Assembly (NCBI GenBank): GCA_938045295.1
Contig: CALINO010000001.1
Location: forward strand, 42,028-106,027
Reading direction: 5' to 3'
Length of the DNA: 64,000 bases
Source: an uncultured Arenicella sp.
GTDB taxonomy: Bacteria > Pseudomonadota > Gammaproteobacteria > Arenicellales > Arenicellaceae
This document shows, one piece after another, positions 25,977-34,995 of this stretch (within the stretch, counting starts at the first letter, position 1; the number at the start of each line of letters is the position of its first letter). Below the pieces are notes generated by a model. The model had not been told where the DNA came from, made no database searches, and saw only the letters and a list, made by a program, of their open reading frames with translations. A program made the position numbers and the translations under genes.

Positions 25977-26828
25977 ATGTTTCAACCTACTTTAAAATTC
26001 CCATCCAAGCCCAAAATAGCGCTTATAACCGTGCCATTGATGTTCACCTTATTGCCATTGCAGGCTCAAGCGGGTGCGTGGGTCGCGGAGAAGGGGGCTT
26101 CTTACAACAAAGTGGGAGTGACTGATTACAGCGCGACTGATTTCTTTGGTGGTAACCCAGATTTGGGCGAGTTTGAAGGCACCAATGTTTCGTATTATGG
26201 GGAGTGGGGCTTAGGCAATAATTGGGGCGTTTTCACTTCAGTGTTATACCAAGACATTACTCAAAGCGACTCTTCGGGTGCGGTAACGCAAAATGATGGT
26301 TTTGGTGATTTGGATATTGGGGTTAAGTATCAATGGCAAGCTGAGCCATTTGTGCTCTCGACTCAATTGTTAGCAAAATTGCCTTACTTGTACGACGAAG
26401 ATGACACTTTGCCGTTGGGTAATGGCCAAGAAGACCTCGAAGCCAAAGTGTTGATTGGTAAAAGCTTGGGGCAATTAGGCTATTTTGGTGTTGAGCTTGG
26501 TTATCGCTTTAGAACCGATGACCCCTCTGATGAAATTAGATATTTAATCGAGTACGGCGTTTCGTTGAGCGAAAACTTTTATCTGCGTGCCAAGCTTGAC
26601 GGTATCGAGAGCGCGAACAATGGTGAAGATCAATTTGCTGGGGTTGGCAACCTCTCGCGAACGCTTGAGTTTGACGTGGGTAAATTGGAATTGACCGCCG
26701 GCTGGAACTTCGGCCAGCCAAGTGATGGCGGGCGTTGGGGTGCCGAGTTTACCTATACGGATGACTTGTATGGCGACAACACACTGCGCGGCGATGGCGT
26801 TCAAGTTGCCTTAACACGTAGCTTCTAG
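25977..26828 (+). CDS. Outer-membrane beta-barrel protein (transporter-like)
   Basis: Protein of 283 aa with signal peptide (to LQAQA-G) and alternating aromatic/polar strands throughout. It ends in SF with the F at the C-terminus, as expected for a BAM-assembled barrel. GFGDLDIGVKYQW and LSTQLLAKLPYLYD resemble the 'MetA-pathway of phenol degradation'/DUF outer-membrane transporter families. No assigned function. It sits 20 nt before the CslA-like glycosyltransferase gene and is likely translated from the same transcript, so the barrel may serve export of the polymer. Confidence 0.8.
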   Translation: MFQPTLKFPSKPKIALITVPLMFTLLPLQAQAGAWVAEKGASYNKVGVTDYSATDFFGGNPDLGEFEGTNVSYYGEWGLGNNWGVFTSVLYQDITQSDSSGAVTQNDGFGDLDIGVKYQWQAEPFVLSTQLLAKLPYLYDEDDTLPLGNGQEDLEAKVLIGKSLGQLGYFGVELGYRFRTDDPSDEIRYLIEYGVSLSENFYLRAKLDGIESANNGEDQFAGVGNLSRTLEFDVGKLELTAGWNFGQPSDGGRWGAEFTYTDDLYGDNTLRGDGVQVALTRSF

Positions 26829-26848
26829 CACATACCCAGAGCCGTTTT

Positions 26849-28363
26849 ATGGAAATAATACTCAGTTGGGCCGTGCTTGGCCTGCACTATGCCTTGTTGT
26901 TGGTGCTTTGCTTTTTCGGTCTGCACCGTTTATCAATGGTGTTTCGTTCTGGATACTATCGATCTAAGTCTAAGTTTAAGTCTAAGTTGAATGCGGCTCA
27001 AACCGTACAAGAATTTGAAACCTTACCGGCGGTCACCGTACAAATACCCGTATTTAATGAGCGCAACGTAGCGCTGAGAATTATTGATCAAGCAACGCAG
27101 CTGGATTACCCAGCGGCGTTGTTGCAAATTCAAGTGGTGGATGATTCAACCGACGAAACGGCTGACATTATTCGTGCTCGCGTAGATCAGTTGCGTGCTC
27201 AAGGCGTGAACATTGAACACGTGCATCGTGAGAACCGGCAAGGTTTTAAGGCCGGTGCACTGCGCGATGCTATGGCTCATGCTAGCGGTGAATTTATTGC
27301 TATTTTCGATGCTGACTTCATCCCAAATACTGACTTTTTAATGCAAACCGTTCACCACTTTAGCGACCCAGAAGTGGCCATGGTGCAAGGCCGATGGGGG
27401 CATTTAAATATTAACAGTAACCGGCTGACCAAATGCCAAGCGGTGATGCTTGATTCGCATTTTGCGCTTGAGCAACAAGTGCGTTATCAAGGCGGCATGT
27501 TATTTAACTTCAATGGCACCGCCGGTATTTGGCGTGTTAGCGCTATTGTTGATGCCGGTCATTGGTCGGCAGACACCTTGACCGAAGACCTTGATTTGAG
27601 TTACCGCGCTCAGCTTAAAGGTTGGAAGCTTATTTATCGTAACGACATTGTTTGCCCAGCCGAATTGCCAGCCGATATGCGCGCTTTTAAGAGCCAGCAG
27701 CATCGTTGGGCTAAAGGCGGTGTTCAAGTAATGAAGAAGCTCTTGGGCACGGTTTGGCGTTCTAATTTCAGTATTGCGAAAAAGCTTGAATCAACGTTTC
27801 ATCTATCAAACAACTTTGCTTATTTTGTGATGTTGGTCGATACGCTGTTCTTACTGATACCGAGCTTGATCGCACGTGAATACCTGCAAATGCCGTTTGT
27901 TTTCTGGCTGGATATTCCGTTGCTGATGTTGGCTTCAGGAAGTCACTTAATTTATCTTTTTTATGGCCAAGTGGCGCTGGGTAAGGCAAAACTTAATGCG
28001 TTAATCAACTTACCGTTTTTGTTGTTATTGGGCATTTGCCTGGCGTTTAATAATGCGCGCGCCGCACTGGAAGCACTGGCTAACCAAGAAAGTGAATTTG
28101 TGCGCACGCCCAAGAGCGGTGAGACCGGCAAAACGATAGATACAGACACGCCGCAACCATCAACGCCATTTAAAAAATACAAAACTCATTTGCCATCCAG
28201 CGAAGGGGTTGAATTGGCGTCTGGGCTGGCTTTTTTCTATGGTGCAGTTTGGTCATTAGAACGTGAGAGTTGGTTGATGTTGCCATTTTTCATTCTGCTG
28301 GGGCTAGGGTTCTCATTATCGGCATGGTCGAGTTTACGTTCACGTATCAAACTCAAGCTGTAG
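26849..28363 (+). CDS. CslA-like family 2 membrane glycosyltransferase
   Basis: Inner-membrane processive-type GT2 of 504 aa. An N-terminal helix is followed by the GT-A catalytic domain with VPVFNE-like QIPVFNERN, DDS (98-100), FDADF (153-157), TEDLDL (245-250) and QQHRW (283-287), then several hydrophobic helices. The sequence QIPVFNERN..., NRQGFKAGALRDAM and FNGTAGIWR closely follows plant CslA/bacterial beta-mannan or glucan synthases rather than BcsA; there is no PilZ domain. Makes a beta-linked polymer or glycolipid; sugar unknown. The cytosolic loop SKSKFKSKL comes from a short direct repeat. Confidence 0.88.
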   Translation: MEIILSWAVLGLHYALLLVLCFFGLHRLSMVFRSGYYRSKSKFKSKLNAAQTVQEFETLPAVTVQIPVFNERNVALRIIDQATQLDYPAALLQIQVVDDSTDETADIIRARVDQLRAQGVNIEHVHRENRQGFKAGALRDAMAHASGEFIAIFDADFIPNTDFLMQTVHHFSDPEVAMVQGRWGHLNINSNRLTKCQAVMLDSHFALEQQVRYQGGMLFNFNGTAGIWRVSAIVDAGHWSADTLTEDLDLSYRAQLKGWKLIYRNDIVCPAELPADMRAFKSQQHRWAKGGVQVMKKLLGTVWRSNFSIAKKLESTFHLSNNFAYFVMLVDTLFLLIPSLIAREYLQMPFVFWLDIPLLMLASGSHLIYLFYGQVALGKAKLNALINLPFLLLLGICLAFNNARAALEALANQESEFVRTPKSGETGKTIDTDTPQPSTPFKKYKTHLPSSEGVELASGLAFFYGAVWSLERESWLMLPFFILLGLGFSLSAWSSLRSRIKLKL

Positions 28364-28411
28364 TTGGCTCTGTGTTTGCATTACGGCGTTTAATTGTGCT
28401 GGCGGGTTATT

Positions 28412-29806
28412 ATGCTTAAGCACAGTGAACATCAAGCTATTGCAAAATCTGGGGCGGTAAATCTGACTCTTAAGTTGGCAATGGCGCTGTTCGTCATTGT
28501 CATTGCTTACAGCTTAGTATTGGCGCATCAAGTTGGTGGGGGTTCTCCCAGCCACATTGGCACTCAGGTTGTGATACAAACCTTGAGTGCTTATGTATTG
28601 ATGTTTTTGGTGTGGAAAAACGCGCCTCAAAACCCAAACCTTGAGTGGGTACGAACTCTTTTCTTGGTCGGTATTCTGGCACGCTTACTATTGCTGTTTG
28701 TGGAGCCATACACGTCTAACGACGTAAGCCGCTATTTGTTTGATGGGCGCATTTTATTAGAAGGCTTAGACCCATACCGCATTGCGCACGATGCCCCAGA
28801 ATTGATGAGTCTGCGCGCGCAATGGCAGCCACCGCAGGAGCATGCCAAGTACGTTACCTTGTATCCGCCATTGGCTTTAAGCCTTTGCGCCATCGCGTCC
28901 TCTTTCGGCTCAGAACACGCGTTGATTGTATGGAAATCGATGACCACATTAGCGAGTATTGCGACTTCGTTTGTGGCCTATAAAGTGCTAAAACGAGCCG
29001 AACTGGTACGTCATTTACCACTTGTCTTGCTCAGCCCTTTATTGATTCTCGAAGCCGGTGAATCGGCTCACATTGATGTGTTCTCAGCCTTGGCCGTCAT
29101 TACCGCAATCTGGGCTTGGCAATGCCAACGAAACCTCTTAGCTGGGTTAGTGATCGGTTTGGGCGTGTCGGTCAAATTATTGCCACTGTTGTTGCTCATG
29201 CCACTGGCTGTGTTTTCCAGAACGTGGCTGGCGAGGGTTAAATTGTGTCTTGGGGTGTTGATTTGTTTGGCGCTGGTTTATGGCGCTGCGCTTTTTACCG
29301 GCTTGCGACCTGTGGGCTCGATATCGGTCTTTTTTACTAAATGGCGATCAAGCTCGCCACTGTTTCATTGGCTAGAGCCTTACCTTGGCCAAGCGGGAAT
29401 GCTGTATTTGGTGTTGAGCTTAGCCACGGTTTTTATGTTGGCATTATTGGTGTGGGGCTGGCGTTCGAGAAACAAACCAATGGCGGCCGCATTTGTGATG
29501 ATGCAGACCACTTTGGCGTTGCCATTATTGCTGTCACCGGTGGTTTTTTCGTGGTACTTAATGCCCATGGCCGTGCTGTTTGCATTACGCCCGAATGTGC
29601 TGCTGGCTTTGTGGTTGATTACGTTGCCAATCAGTTATGAGGTGTTGAACCAATTCTTATGCTGTGGTGTGTGGAACCCCGCAGCGTGGGCGGTAAACCT
29701 GATCGGCATGGCACTGGTAACAGGTAGCGTGTATTCAATCATTAATTTTTTTAGGAGCTTGCTGCCAAAAAATCAGTCAATCAAACGCTCTTTAACAGCC
29801 AGTTAA
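28412..29806 (+). CDS. GT-C-type membrane glycosyltransferase (GT87/mannosyltransferase-like)
   Basis: Polytopic membrane protein of about 464 aa; the track start is TTG 28394, but ATG 28412 is a more natural start. Residues FVEPYTSNDVSRYLFDGRILLEGLDPY in the first large loop resemble the GT-C catalytic loop with acidic residues (the DUF2029/GT87 and MptB-like polyprenol-phosphomannose group). Ten or more hydrophobic helices. Follows the CslA-like gene by 48 nt, so it is probably in the same operon and may act on a lipid-linked precursor. Specificity cannot be told from sequence. Confidence 0.75.
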   Translation: MLKHSEHQAIAKSGAVNLTLKLAMALFVIVIAYSLVLAHQVGGGSPSHIGTQVVIQTLSAYVLMFLVWKNAPQNPNLEWVRTLFLVGILARLLLLFVEPYTSNDVSRYLFDGRILLEGLDPYRIAHDAPELMSLRAQWQPPQEHAKYVTLYPPLALSLCAIASSFGSEHALIVWKSMTTLASIATSFVAYKVLKRAELVRHLPLVLLSPLLILEAGESAHIDVFSALAVITAIWAWQCQRNLLAGLVIGLGVSVKLLPLLLLMPLAVFSRTWLARVKLCLGVLICLALVYGAALFTGLRPVGSISVFFTKWRSSSPLFHWLEPYLGQAGMLYLVLSLATVFMLALLVWGWRSRNKPMAAAFVMMQTTLALPLLLSPVVFSWYLMPMAVLFALRPNVLLALWLITLPISYEVLNQFLCCGVWNPAAWAVNLIGMALVTGSVYSIINFFRSLLPKNQSIKRSLTAS

Positions 29807-29906
29807 GCGGTGAGCTGTTTTGGCAAAATTCGATAGCCCGTTGATTGTTAAGTTTGATGGATCAAAAGAAGGTATGATGCGAGCCTATTAAACAGAGGAC
29901 ATACCA

Positions 29907-30080
29907 ATGGCACGCATGAGCGCAAAAGATAAAGCTGAATTCAGAAAAGCAATGGCGGCAAAAGGGTATTCGCGGATTCCTGTTTACGCGCCGACTAATG
30001 CCAAGGAGCTTAGGGCGGAAATACTTGAAGTGACCCAGAAAATGGTCGAAGAATATGAGCGGCTTAACCCTAGTAATTAG
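29907..30080 (+). CDS. Small protein, 57 aa, unknown (missing from ORF track)
   Basis: A 57-codon ORF with an AGAGGA site at good spacing: MARMSAKDKAEFRKAMAAKG..., then PVYAPTNAKELRAEI and a Glu-rich helical end. Codon use looks like chromosomal genes and there is a separate gap to neighbours. It is below the track's length limit. No family recognised; predicted cytosolic and largely helical. Confidence 0.6.
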   Translation: MARMSAKDKAEFRKAMAAKGYSRIPVYAPTNAKELRAEILEVTQKMVEEYERLNPSN

Positions 30081-30088
30081 TTAAACTA

Positions 30089-30394
30089 GTGAGACTTAAC
30101 TTAAAGGTGAAAATAAACCCTAAGTTTGAAGCAATAATTGACATACTGGTATTCACAGTATTTTGCGTGATAGTGTTGAAAAACCTTAAGTCTCCGCCTG
30201 TCTGGCTGTGTTTGGTTCTAGTGTTAGTCAGCGTTTCAGTTTGTTCTTTGTGTGTAAAAAAAGAATTTGATAGGCCACAAGAAGATGCGTTTTATTCTCT
30301 AAATATTCATACATTAAAGTATTTATCATTATGGTCAGTTATATCATTAATTTTGATCTGGATATTTAATCCTGAAAGTCTTTTCTTCATTTAA
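30089..30394 (+). CDS. Small membrane protein, unknown
   Basis: Protein of up to 101 aa from a GTG start (a later GTG at 30107 with TTAAAG upstream is an alternative). Three hydrophobic helices (about 16-32, 35-55, 72-98) with a short basic loop. Lies 8 nt after the 57-aa gene, and its last four bases overlap the convergent DUF4105 gene. No family recognised; weak ribosome site; moderate doubt that it is expressed. Confidence 0.5.
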   Translation: MRLNLKVKINPKFEAIIDILVFTVFCVIVLKNLKSPPVWLCLVLVLVSVSVCSLCVKKEFDRPQEDAFYSLNIHTLKYLSLWSVISLILIWIFNPESLFFI

Positions 30395-31209
30395 TTTATT
30401 CGGATTTTTTGCGAGAAATCAGCGTCATCAATATTTGAAAATCTGGGGTTGATTAAGGCTGACTCACGTACTTGATCTAGACTCTCAGTATTACTGATAT
30501 AACCCAGCTCATAGGCAATTTCATCTGAATTGCCTGGCAAGATAATGCGGCTATCCACCCAAGAAAACACACTTCTGAACTGATCTGATTGGGCTAACAG
30601 CCCGGTCATGCAGTTGTCGATTAGGGTGTTGTAGAACGTCGGTTTTCTGGTTAGCACCTGTGCTTCTCTGAGAAAGTTCAGCAATAACGGTTTGGTGTAA
30701 AGTTCTGGCACATTCAGTTTGTGCAAATAAACCGGTTCACTGCGAATGTGGGTACGTAACCCGATCACATCTTGTTCCGTTGCCAGCACAATTGTTTTGG
30801 TGTAGTTCCTAAATAGCCCTTTAATTGGGTCGTAGCCGTCAGTGTGCTTTTCTTCTAATCGCGCCTCTATGGACACCACTAAGAATGTGTCATTAGAAAA
30901 TTCAAAGCTCAAAAAAACGTGTGCTAGGCCGTTATCACCAAAGTGAGATAAGCCGTACCAAGCCTGTTTGAATTCTGACAACTGATAGGTTTCATCTAAA
31001 TAGCGTATTTGAGCAATGGTGCCATCGCGGTTATAACGATAGTCGCGCACATTATGTATGCTGATGGTGTCTTTTTCTAACTCTACGGTTGGCAGAATTT
31101 GAAACTGAGTTTGCCATGATCTCTCATTGCTGGGGGTTTTAGACGCTAAAAACAGCAAGGCAATACTCAGAGCGCTAAAGATGAAAAACGTTATTTTTTT
31201 GATAGGCAT
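30391..31209 (-). CDS. DUF4105 family protein, membrane-anchored
   Basis: Protein of 272 aa with an N-terminal signal-anchor helix (ITFFIFSALSIALLFLAS). Family marks are RSWQTQFQILPTVELEKD, ISIHNVRDYRYNRDG, and the C-terminal YNTLIDNCMTGLL, which holds the conserved Asn-Cys. DUF4105 resembles the Lnb N-terminal periplasmic domain and NlpC/P60-like Cys enzymes; the true function is unknown. Single gene, facing the 30089 gene tail to tail. Confidence 0.85.
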   Translation of the reverse strand: MPIKKITFFIFSALSIALLFLASKTPSNERSWQTQFQILPTVELEKDTISIHNVRDYRYNRDGTIAQIRYLDETYQLSEFKQAWYGLSHFGDNGLAHVFLSFEFSNDTFLVVSIEARLEEKHTDGYDPIKGLFRNYTKTIVLATEQDVIGLRTHIRSEPVYLHKLNVPELYTKPLLLNFLREAQVLTRKPTFYNTLIDNCMTGLLAQSDQFRSVFSWVDSRIILPGNSDEIAYELGYISNTESLDQVRESALINPRFSNIDDADFSQKIRIN

Positions 31210-31375
31210 TACTTTATTTTATCGATATTGCTTTAGCAGTCATTACGATGGGGTGCTTTTTAGGTTATATTGCGGCGCAATTATATTTTTACAGAAGCCG
31301 GACGAGGCATGTTCATATAAATGCCGCCTTACTTTCCGTTCTAACAGCCTTAAGCTCTGACAGCATTTGATTTAA

Positions 31376-31520
31376 CTATTTTTGCTGCGTGGCTTTTTGT
31401 TTTGCTTGCTTAATCCAGTCAATATAATCATTGTGTTGATACGCGGTGGCTCACTGTAATTTTGTATTAGATTTTGTTCTTGCAATGCTTTTTCCACGAA
31501 TAAGGGCATTGGTGGCGGTC
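31376..31520 (-). pseudogene. Remnant resembling the YdeI/OmpD-associated family C-terminus
   Basis: On the minus strand, one frame reads MPLFVEKALQEQNLIQNYSE and another picks up HNDYIDWIKQAKQKATQQK. Joined by a frameshift they resemble the end of the YdeI-type (bacteriocin-protection) proteins, which carry a YxxWIxxAK...TR motif. No start and no full frame remain. Identification rests on one motif; low to moderate confidence. Confidence 0.3.
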
Positions 31521-31693
31521 ACGCTTTAATTTAGAAAAGTCTGTTTTCATTGGTTCTCAGTTTTTATTGGCCATAGCCGTTTGATTTGGCTGTTTGGTTT
31601 AGCGACTCAATTCGCAGCCGTTCGGGTTAATGTCTGTTGCCCAATGAAATTAAGAAAGCGAAATAAAATAAACACACAGTCTTTGCATGATAG

Positions 31694-31713
31694 GCGCTCG
31701 CTCTAGAGAGCGC
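31694..31713. promoter_or_regulatory. Inverted repeat GCGCTC-N8-GAGCGC before the alcohol dehydrogenase
   Basis: Perfect 6-bp arms, 45-64 nt upstream of the dehydrogenase ATG, in the 548-bp gap that otherwise holds only the YdeI-like remnant. It may be an operator or a leader hairpin. Confidence 0.4.
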
Positions 31714-31757
31714 AAATAGTGCATTTTGAAAAACTGAACCTCTTGCGGTAATAAACA

Positions 31758-32852
31758 ATGAAAGCAAAAGCAGCAATTTTTCCAGACGCCAATGGTGGCA
31801 TTTCTATTGATGAAGTGGAGCTTGAATCTCCTCGAGCTGATGAGCTGCTGGTGAAAATCACGGCTTGCGGTATTTGCCATACTGATTTAAGTATGATGGG
31901 GCCGGCTCCATTCATTCCTCTGCCGGTTGTATTAGGTCATGAAGGGGTTGGCATAGTGGAAAAAGTTGGCGCTGAGGTAACCGATTTTAGCCCTGGTGAT
32001 AAGGTGCTTTTATCCATAGACCATTGCGGTACTTGTTCAGCCTGCGATATTGGCAGCCCCGCGTATTGCGAAGAGATGATGGTGCGTCATTTTTCTGCCG
32101 GGCGCCCCGACGGAAGCTCCCCAATAACGTATAAAGGCGAAAGAATGGGCGGCTCATTTTTTGCTCAGTCATCGTTCGCCAGCCATTCAATTGCTCCGGC
32201 TCGTGCCGCGGTAAAAATGGACGACGACATTCCTTTAGAGCTAATGGCACCGCTTGGTTGCGGGGTGCAAACAGGGGCTGGCACGGTGTTGAACATTTTC
32301 GAACCCAAAGCAGGGCAAGGCATTGCTATTTTTGGCGTTGGCGCAGTAGGTCTTTCGGCGGTAATGGCGGCCAAATACGCCAACTGTTACCCGATAATTG
32401 CGATTGATAAAAATGCGCAACGTTTAGAACTGGCCAAAGAGTTGGGTGCGGATGTGGGTATTAATACGCAAACTCACGATGCGTTAGAAGAAATACAAAA
32501 AATAACCAACGATCGCGGCGTTGAGTATTCTTTTGATAACACCGGCGCGGCCGACGTTATCAAGACCGCACTAGACTGTCTGCATAAAAACGGAACATGC
32601 GCAATTGCAAACAGCCAAGAGGAGCTCACCATTAACGGTTTTGGTATTTTACTCGGCAAAACGTTAAGAGGTTCACTTGAAGGCAATAGCGTGCCAAGAA
32701 CCTTTATTCCTGAGCTGGTTGAGATGTATCGGCAAGGTCACTTACCGCTAGAAAAGCTAGTGAAATTTTACCCGTTTGAAGAGTTAGAAACCGCCCTAGC
32801 TGATGCGCATTCAGGGGCTGTCATTAAACCCATTTTGACAATGAGTACTTGA
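31758..32852 (+). CDS. Zinc-dependent alcohol dehydrogenase (aryl-alcohol/formaldehyde DH type)
   Basis: NAD-dependent medium-chain dehydrogenase of 364 aa. Catalytic zinc ligands are in CGICHTD and GHEGVG. Structural zinc ligands are in DHCGTCSACDIGSPAYC, and the Rossmann motif is GVGAVGLSAVM. MxxxAAxxPxxNG N-terminus and the LEGNSVPRTFIPELVEMY stretch match the aryl-alcohol/benzyl alcohol dehydrogenase branch (XylB-like). Substrate not determinable. Single gene; a palindrome lies in its upstream region. Confidence 0.92.
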   Translation: MKAKAAIFPDANGGISIDEVELESPRADELLVKITACGICHTDLSMMGPAPFIPLPVVLGHEGVGIVEKVGAEVTDFSPGDKVLLSIDHCGTCSACDIGSPAYCEEMMVRHFSAGRPDGSSPITYKGERMGGSFFAQSSFASHSIAPARAAVKMDDDIPLELMAPLGCGVQTGAGTVLNIFEPKAGQGIAIFGVGAVGLSAVMAAKYANCYPIIAIDKNAQRLELAKELGADVGINTQTHDALEEIQKITNDRGVEYSFDNTGAADVIKTALDCLHKNGTCAIANSQEELTINGFGILLGKTLRGSLEGNSVPRTFIPELVEMYRQGHLPLEKLVKFYPFEELETALADAHSGAVIKPILTMST

Positions 32853-32904
32853 ATTAAAAAGAGCAGGGCAGCATCAACGGGTAAGTGAAAATAAGTTGAA
32901 CAAT

Positions 32905-33276
32905 TTAGTTGTGATTGGGGTTAGAACACGACTTGTTGTAGCCTAATCGGCAGGCTCTTTTGCTTGCCCACGCCATATAAAGTTTGTCACTTAAGCCTTT
33001 CAATACTGGCCAGCGCGTAATTGCAAATAACCAGCCTAAGCGTGTGTGCTGCCATGCATGAACGGTGGCATCTAGGGCTTGTAGCCAAGTTTTGTCGGCT
33101 TTTTTAAGGTGCATGATGGTTAACAAATTACTGCGTTCAACACCCAGTTGGTTGAGCTGTGAGCCGGTTAAGTCGTGAATATTTAACAGCGTTAGTTGTT
33201 GGTCTTTCAAGCGATTTAAAAGGGCGATTTCTTTTGAGCAAAGCTCACATTTACCGTCGTAATATAATGTGTCCAA
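32905..33276 (-). CDS. Thiol-disulfide oxidoreductase-like DCC family protein (DUF393)
   Basis: Protein of about 123 aa with the DCC signature YYDGKCELCSKEIALLNRL. The CxxC is the predicted redox site. The track start (GTG 33321) has no ribosome site; TTG 33276 follows ACGAGG at ideal spacing and puts YDG near residue 5, as usual in the family. Function unknown; cytosolic. Convergent with the alcohol dehydrogenase gene. Confidence 0.85.
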   Translation of the reverse strand: MDTLYYDGKCELCSKEIALLNRLKDQQLTLLNIHDLTGSQLNQLGVERSNLLTIMHLKKADKTWLQALDATVHAWQHTRLGWLFAITRWPVLKGLSDKLYMAWASKRACRLGYNKSCSNPNHN

Positions 33277-33405
33277 AAGGTGCCTCGTAACAACTTTTTT
33301 TCTTACGTTTATAGTTTCCACATTTTAACGTAGCGGCTAGAACGGCTTGTGATGATAGCGTTCAAAAGTTAGACTTTACTCACTAATAATAAATAAAACG
33401 AAAAA

Positions 33406-34836
33406 ATGGACAATCAACGCGAACAATTTGGTTCTAAACTTGGGTTTATTTTAGCCGCGGCCGGATCGGCCGTAGGGATTGGAAACTTGGTTGGTTTTCC
33501 GGTCAATGCCGCCAAAAGTGGCGGTGCGGCTTTTTTAATGGTTTACGCTTTTTTTGTGGTGGTTATTTGCCTGCCCGTGATGATGGCAGAAATGTCATTA
33601 GGACGACACACTAAGCGAAACCCATTGGGCGCTTACAGCTCAGTATCCGGTGGCCAATTTTTATGGAAAATTGGTGGTTGGCTAGCTCTAATTACGCCAT
33701 TCATGATTGCGGTGTTTTATCAGGTCTTGACGGTATGGTTGCTGGCGTACTTTGTTGGCGCAATCAGTGGCAATCTTCAAGCCATGGCAGCCCCTGCTTA
33801 TTTTGGTAACTTTATTCAGTCAAATTCAGTGTTTGTTTATTTGGTTGTACTGATTTTCATTGTTGGCTACGTACTCAATTCTGGAGTGCAAAAGGGCATA
33901 GAACGGTTAGCAAAAATACTTATGCCGACCTTATTTGTAATGCTGATGTTACTCACCATTTTTGTGTTAACGCTGCCAAATGCCTTAGTGGGTATTAAGT
34001 ATTATTTGGTGCCCGACATCAGCAAAATCAGCCCAGAGGTGATTAGTAATGCTTTGGGGCAAGCGTTCTTTTCATTATCTCTTGGCATGGGTATTTTGAT
34101 TACCTATGGCTCGTACGTTAGCCGTAAAGAAAGCATCGCCGGCGGCGCTAAAATGGTGGCCTTGGTTGATACTTCGGTGGCCTTTTTTGCTGGTTTGTTA
34201 ATTTTGCCTGCCATTTTTGTGTTTAACCCGGCTACGGATACCAGCGAGTTATCATCATCGTCGGTGTCGCTGGTATTCACATTTTTGCCTAAAATTTTCT
34301 TATCATTACAGTCGATTGTGGGGTATTTAGGCGCCAGTATTTTTGCCGCTACCTTTTTCTTATTAGTGTTTTTTGCCGCGTTGACGTCGCAGGTTTCGAT
34401 ATTGCAGGTGCCATTGTCGGCATTTCAAGATGAGCTTAAATTAAGCCGTTTGAAGAGTGTACTAAGCCTTGGTGGCTGTGCCATTTTGCTGGTGGTCGCG
34501 TGTACGGTGTCGTTTGGTATGGTCGATTACTTTACCAATTTCACTAATTACGGTAATGCTAATAAGTCGTTTTTTGATGTGGTGATCGATGTGTTCTACG
34601 ACACAATTTTGCCGCTCAATGGTTTCATCATTTGTGTGTTCGCAATGCATTATTGGAAAAAAGCAAACCTTAATGCCGAGATGTCGATCGGTGACGAAAA
34701 CTTTCAAGGCTCATTTACGCAAAAGTACGTAAACGGTTCGCTCAGTTATGTGATTCCAGCGGTGTTATTGATCGTGTTTATCAACACCGTTTGCATTAAG
34801 TTTTTCGGTTTCAGCTTAACTGATTATTTGTCATAA
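33406..34836 (+). CDS. Sodium:neurotransmitter symporter (SNF) family transporter
   Basis: Na+-coupled transporter of 476 aa (LeuT fold) with about 11-12 hydrophobic segments. The N-terminal signature LGFILAAAGSAVGIGNLVGFP is present, but where most members have GxGNxWRFP this reads GIGNLVGFP, i.e. without the Trp-Arg. Amino-acid or amine uptake is the family role. A second, different SNF gene lies 0.8 kb away beyond smpB. Starts at ATG 33406. Confidence 0.92.
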   Translation: MDNQREQFGSKLGFILAAAGSAVGIGNLVGFPVNAAKSGGAAFLMVYAFFVVVICLPVMMAEMSLGRHTKRNPLGAYSSVSGGQFLWKIGGWLALITPFMIAVFYQVLTVWLLAYFVGAISGNLQAMAAPAYFGNFIQSNSVFVYLVVLIFIVGYVLNSGVQKGIERLAKILMPTLFVMLMLLTIFVLTLPNALVGIKYYLVPDISKISPEVISNALGQAFFSLSLGMGILITYGSYVSRKESIAGGAKMVALVDTSVAFFAGLLILPAIFVFNPATDTSELSSSSVSLVFTFLPKIFLSLQSIVGYLGASIFAATFFLLVFFAALTSQVSILQVPLSAFQDELKLSRLKSVLSLGGCAILLVVACTVSFGMVDYFTNFTNYGNANKSFFDVVIDVFYDTILPLNGFIICVFAMHYWKKANLNAEMSIGDENFQGSFTQKYVNGSLSYVIPAVLLIVFINTVCIKFFGFSLTDYLS

Positions 34837-34896
34837 GCATCATGATGGTGACCGTGCTTTTTACTTGCATGGGCAAATAAACCCTTAGCGATCAGC

Positions 34897-34926
34897 ATAA
34901 AAAAGGGCGACATACGTCGCCCTTAA
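34897..34926 (-). terminator. Intrinsic terminator of smpB
   Basis: On the minus strand AAGGGCGAC-GTAT-GTCGCCCTT, a perfect 9-bp stem, is followed by TTTTATG. It lies 70 nt after the smpB stop. The plus strand has no T-run. Confidence 0.85.
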
Positions 34927-34995
34927 ATCAAAAATAGTTATCGTAATAAAAAGTCGCTTTAGATGGTAAATAGCGTCTTAGGTAAGGGTGCTGAA

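Noticed and set aside
26959-26991. Short direct repeat (AAGTCTAAGTTTAAGTCTAAG) in the CslA-like gene
   Set aside because: In frame, encodes a basic loop (SKSKFKSKL); no sign of a regulatory or mobile role.
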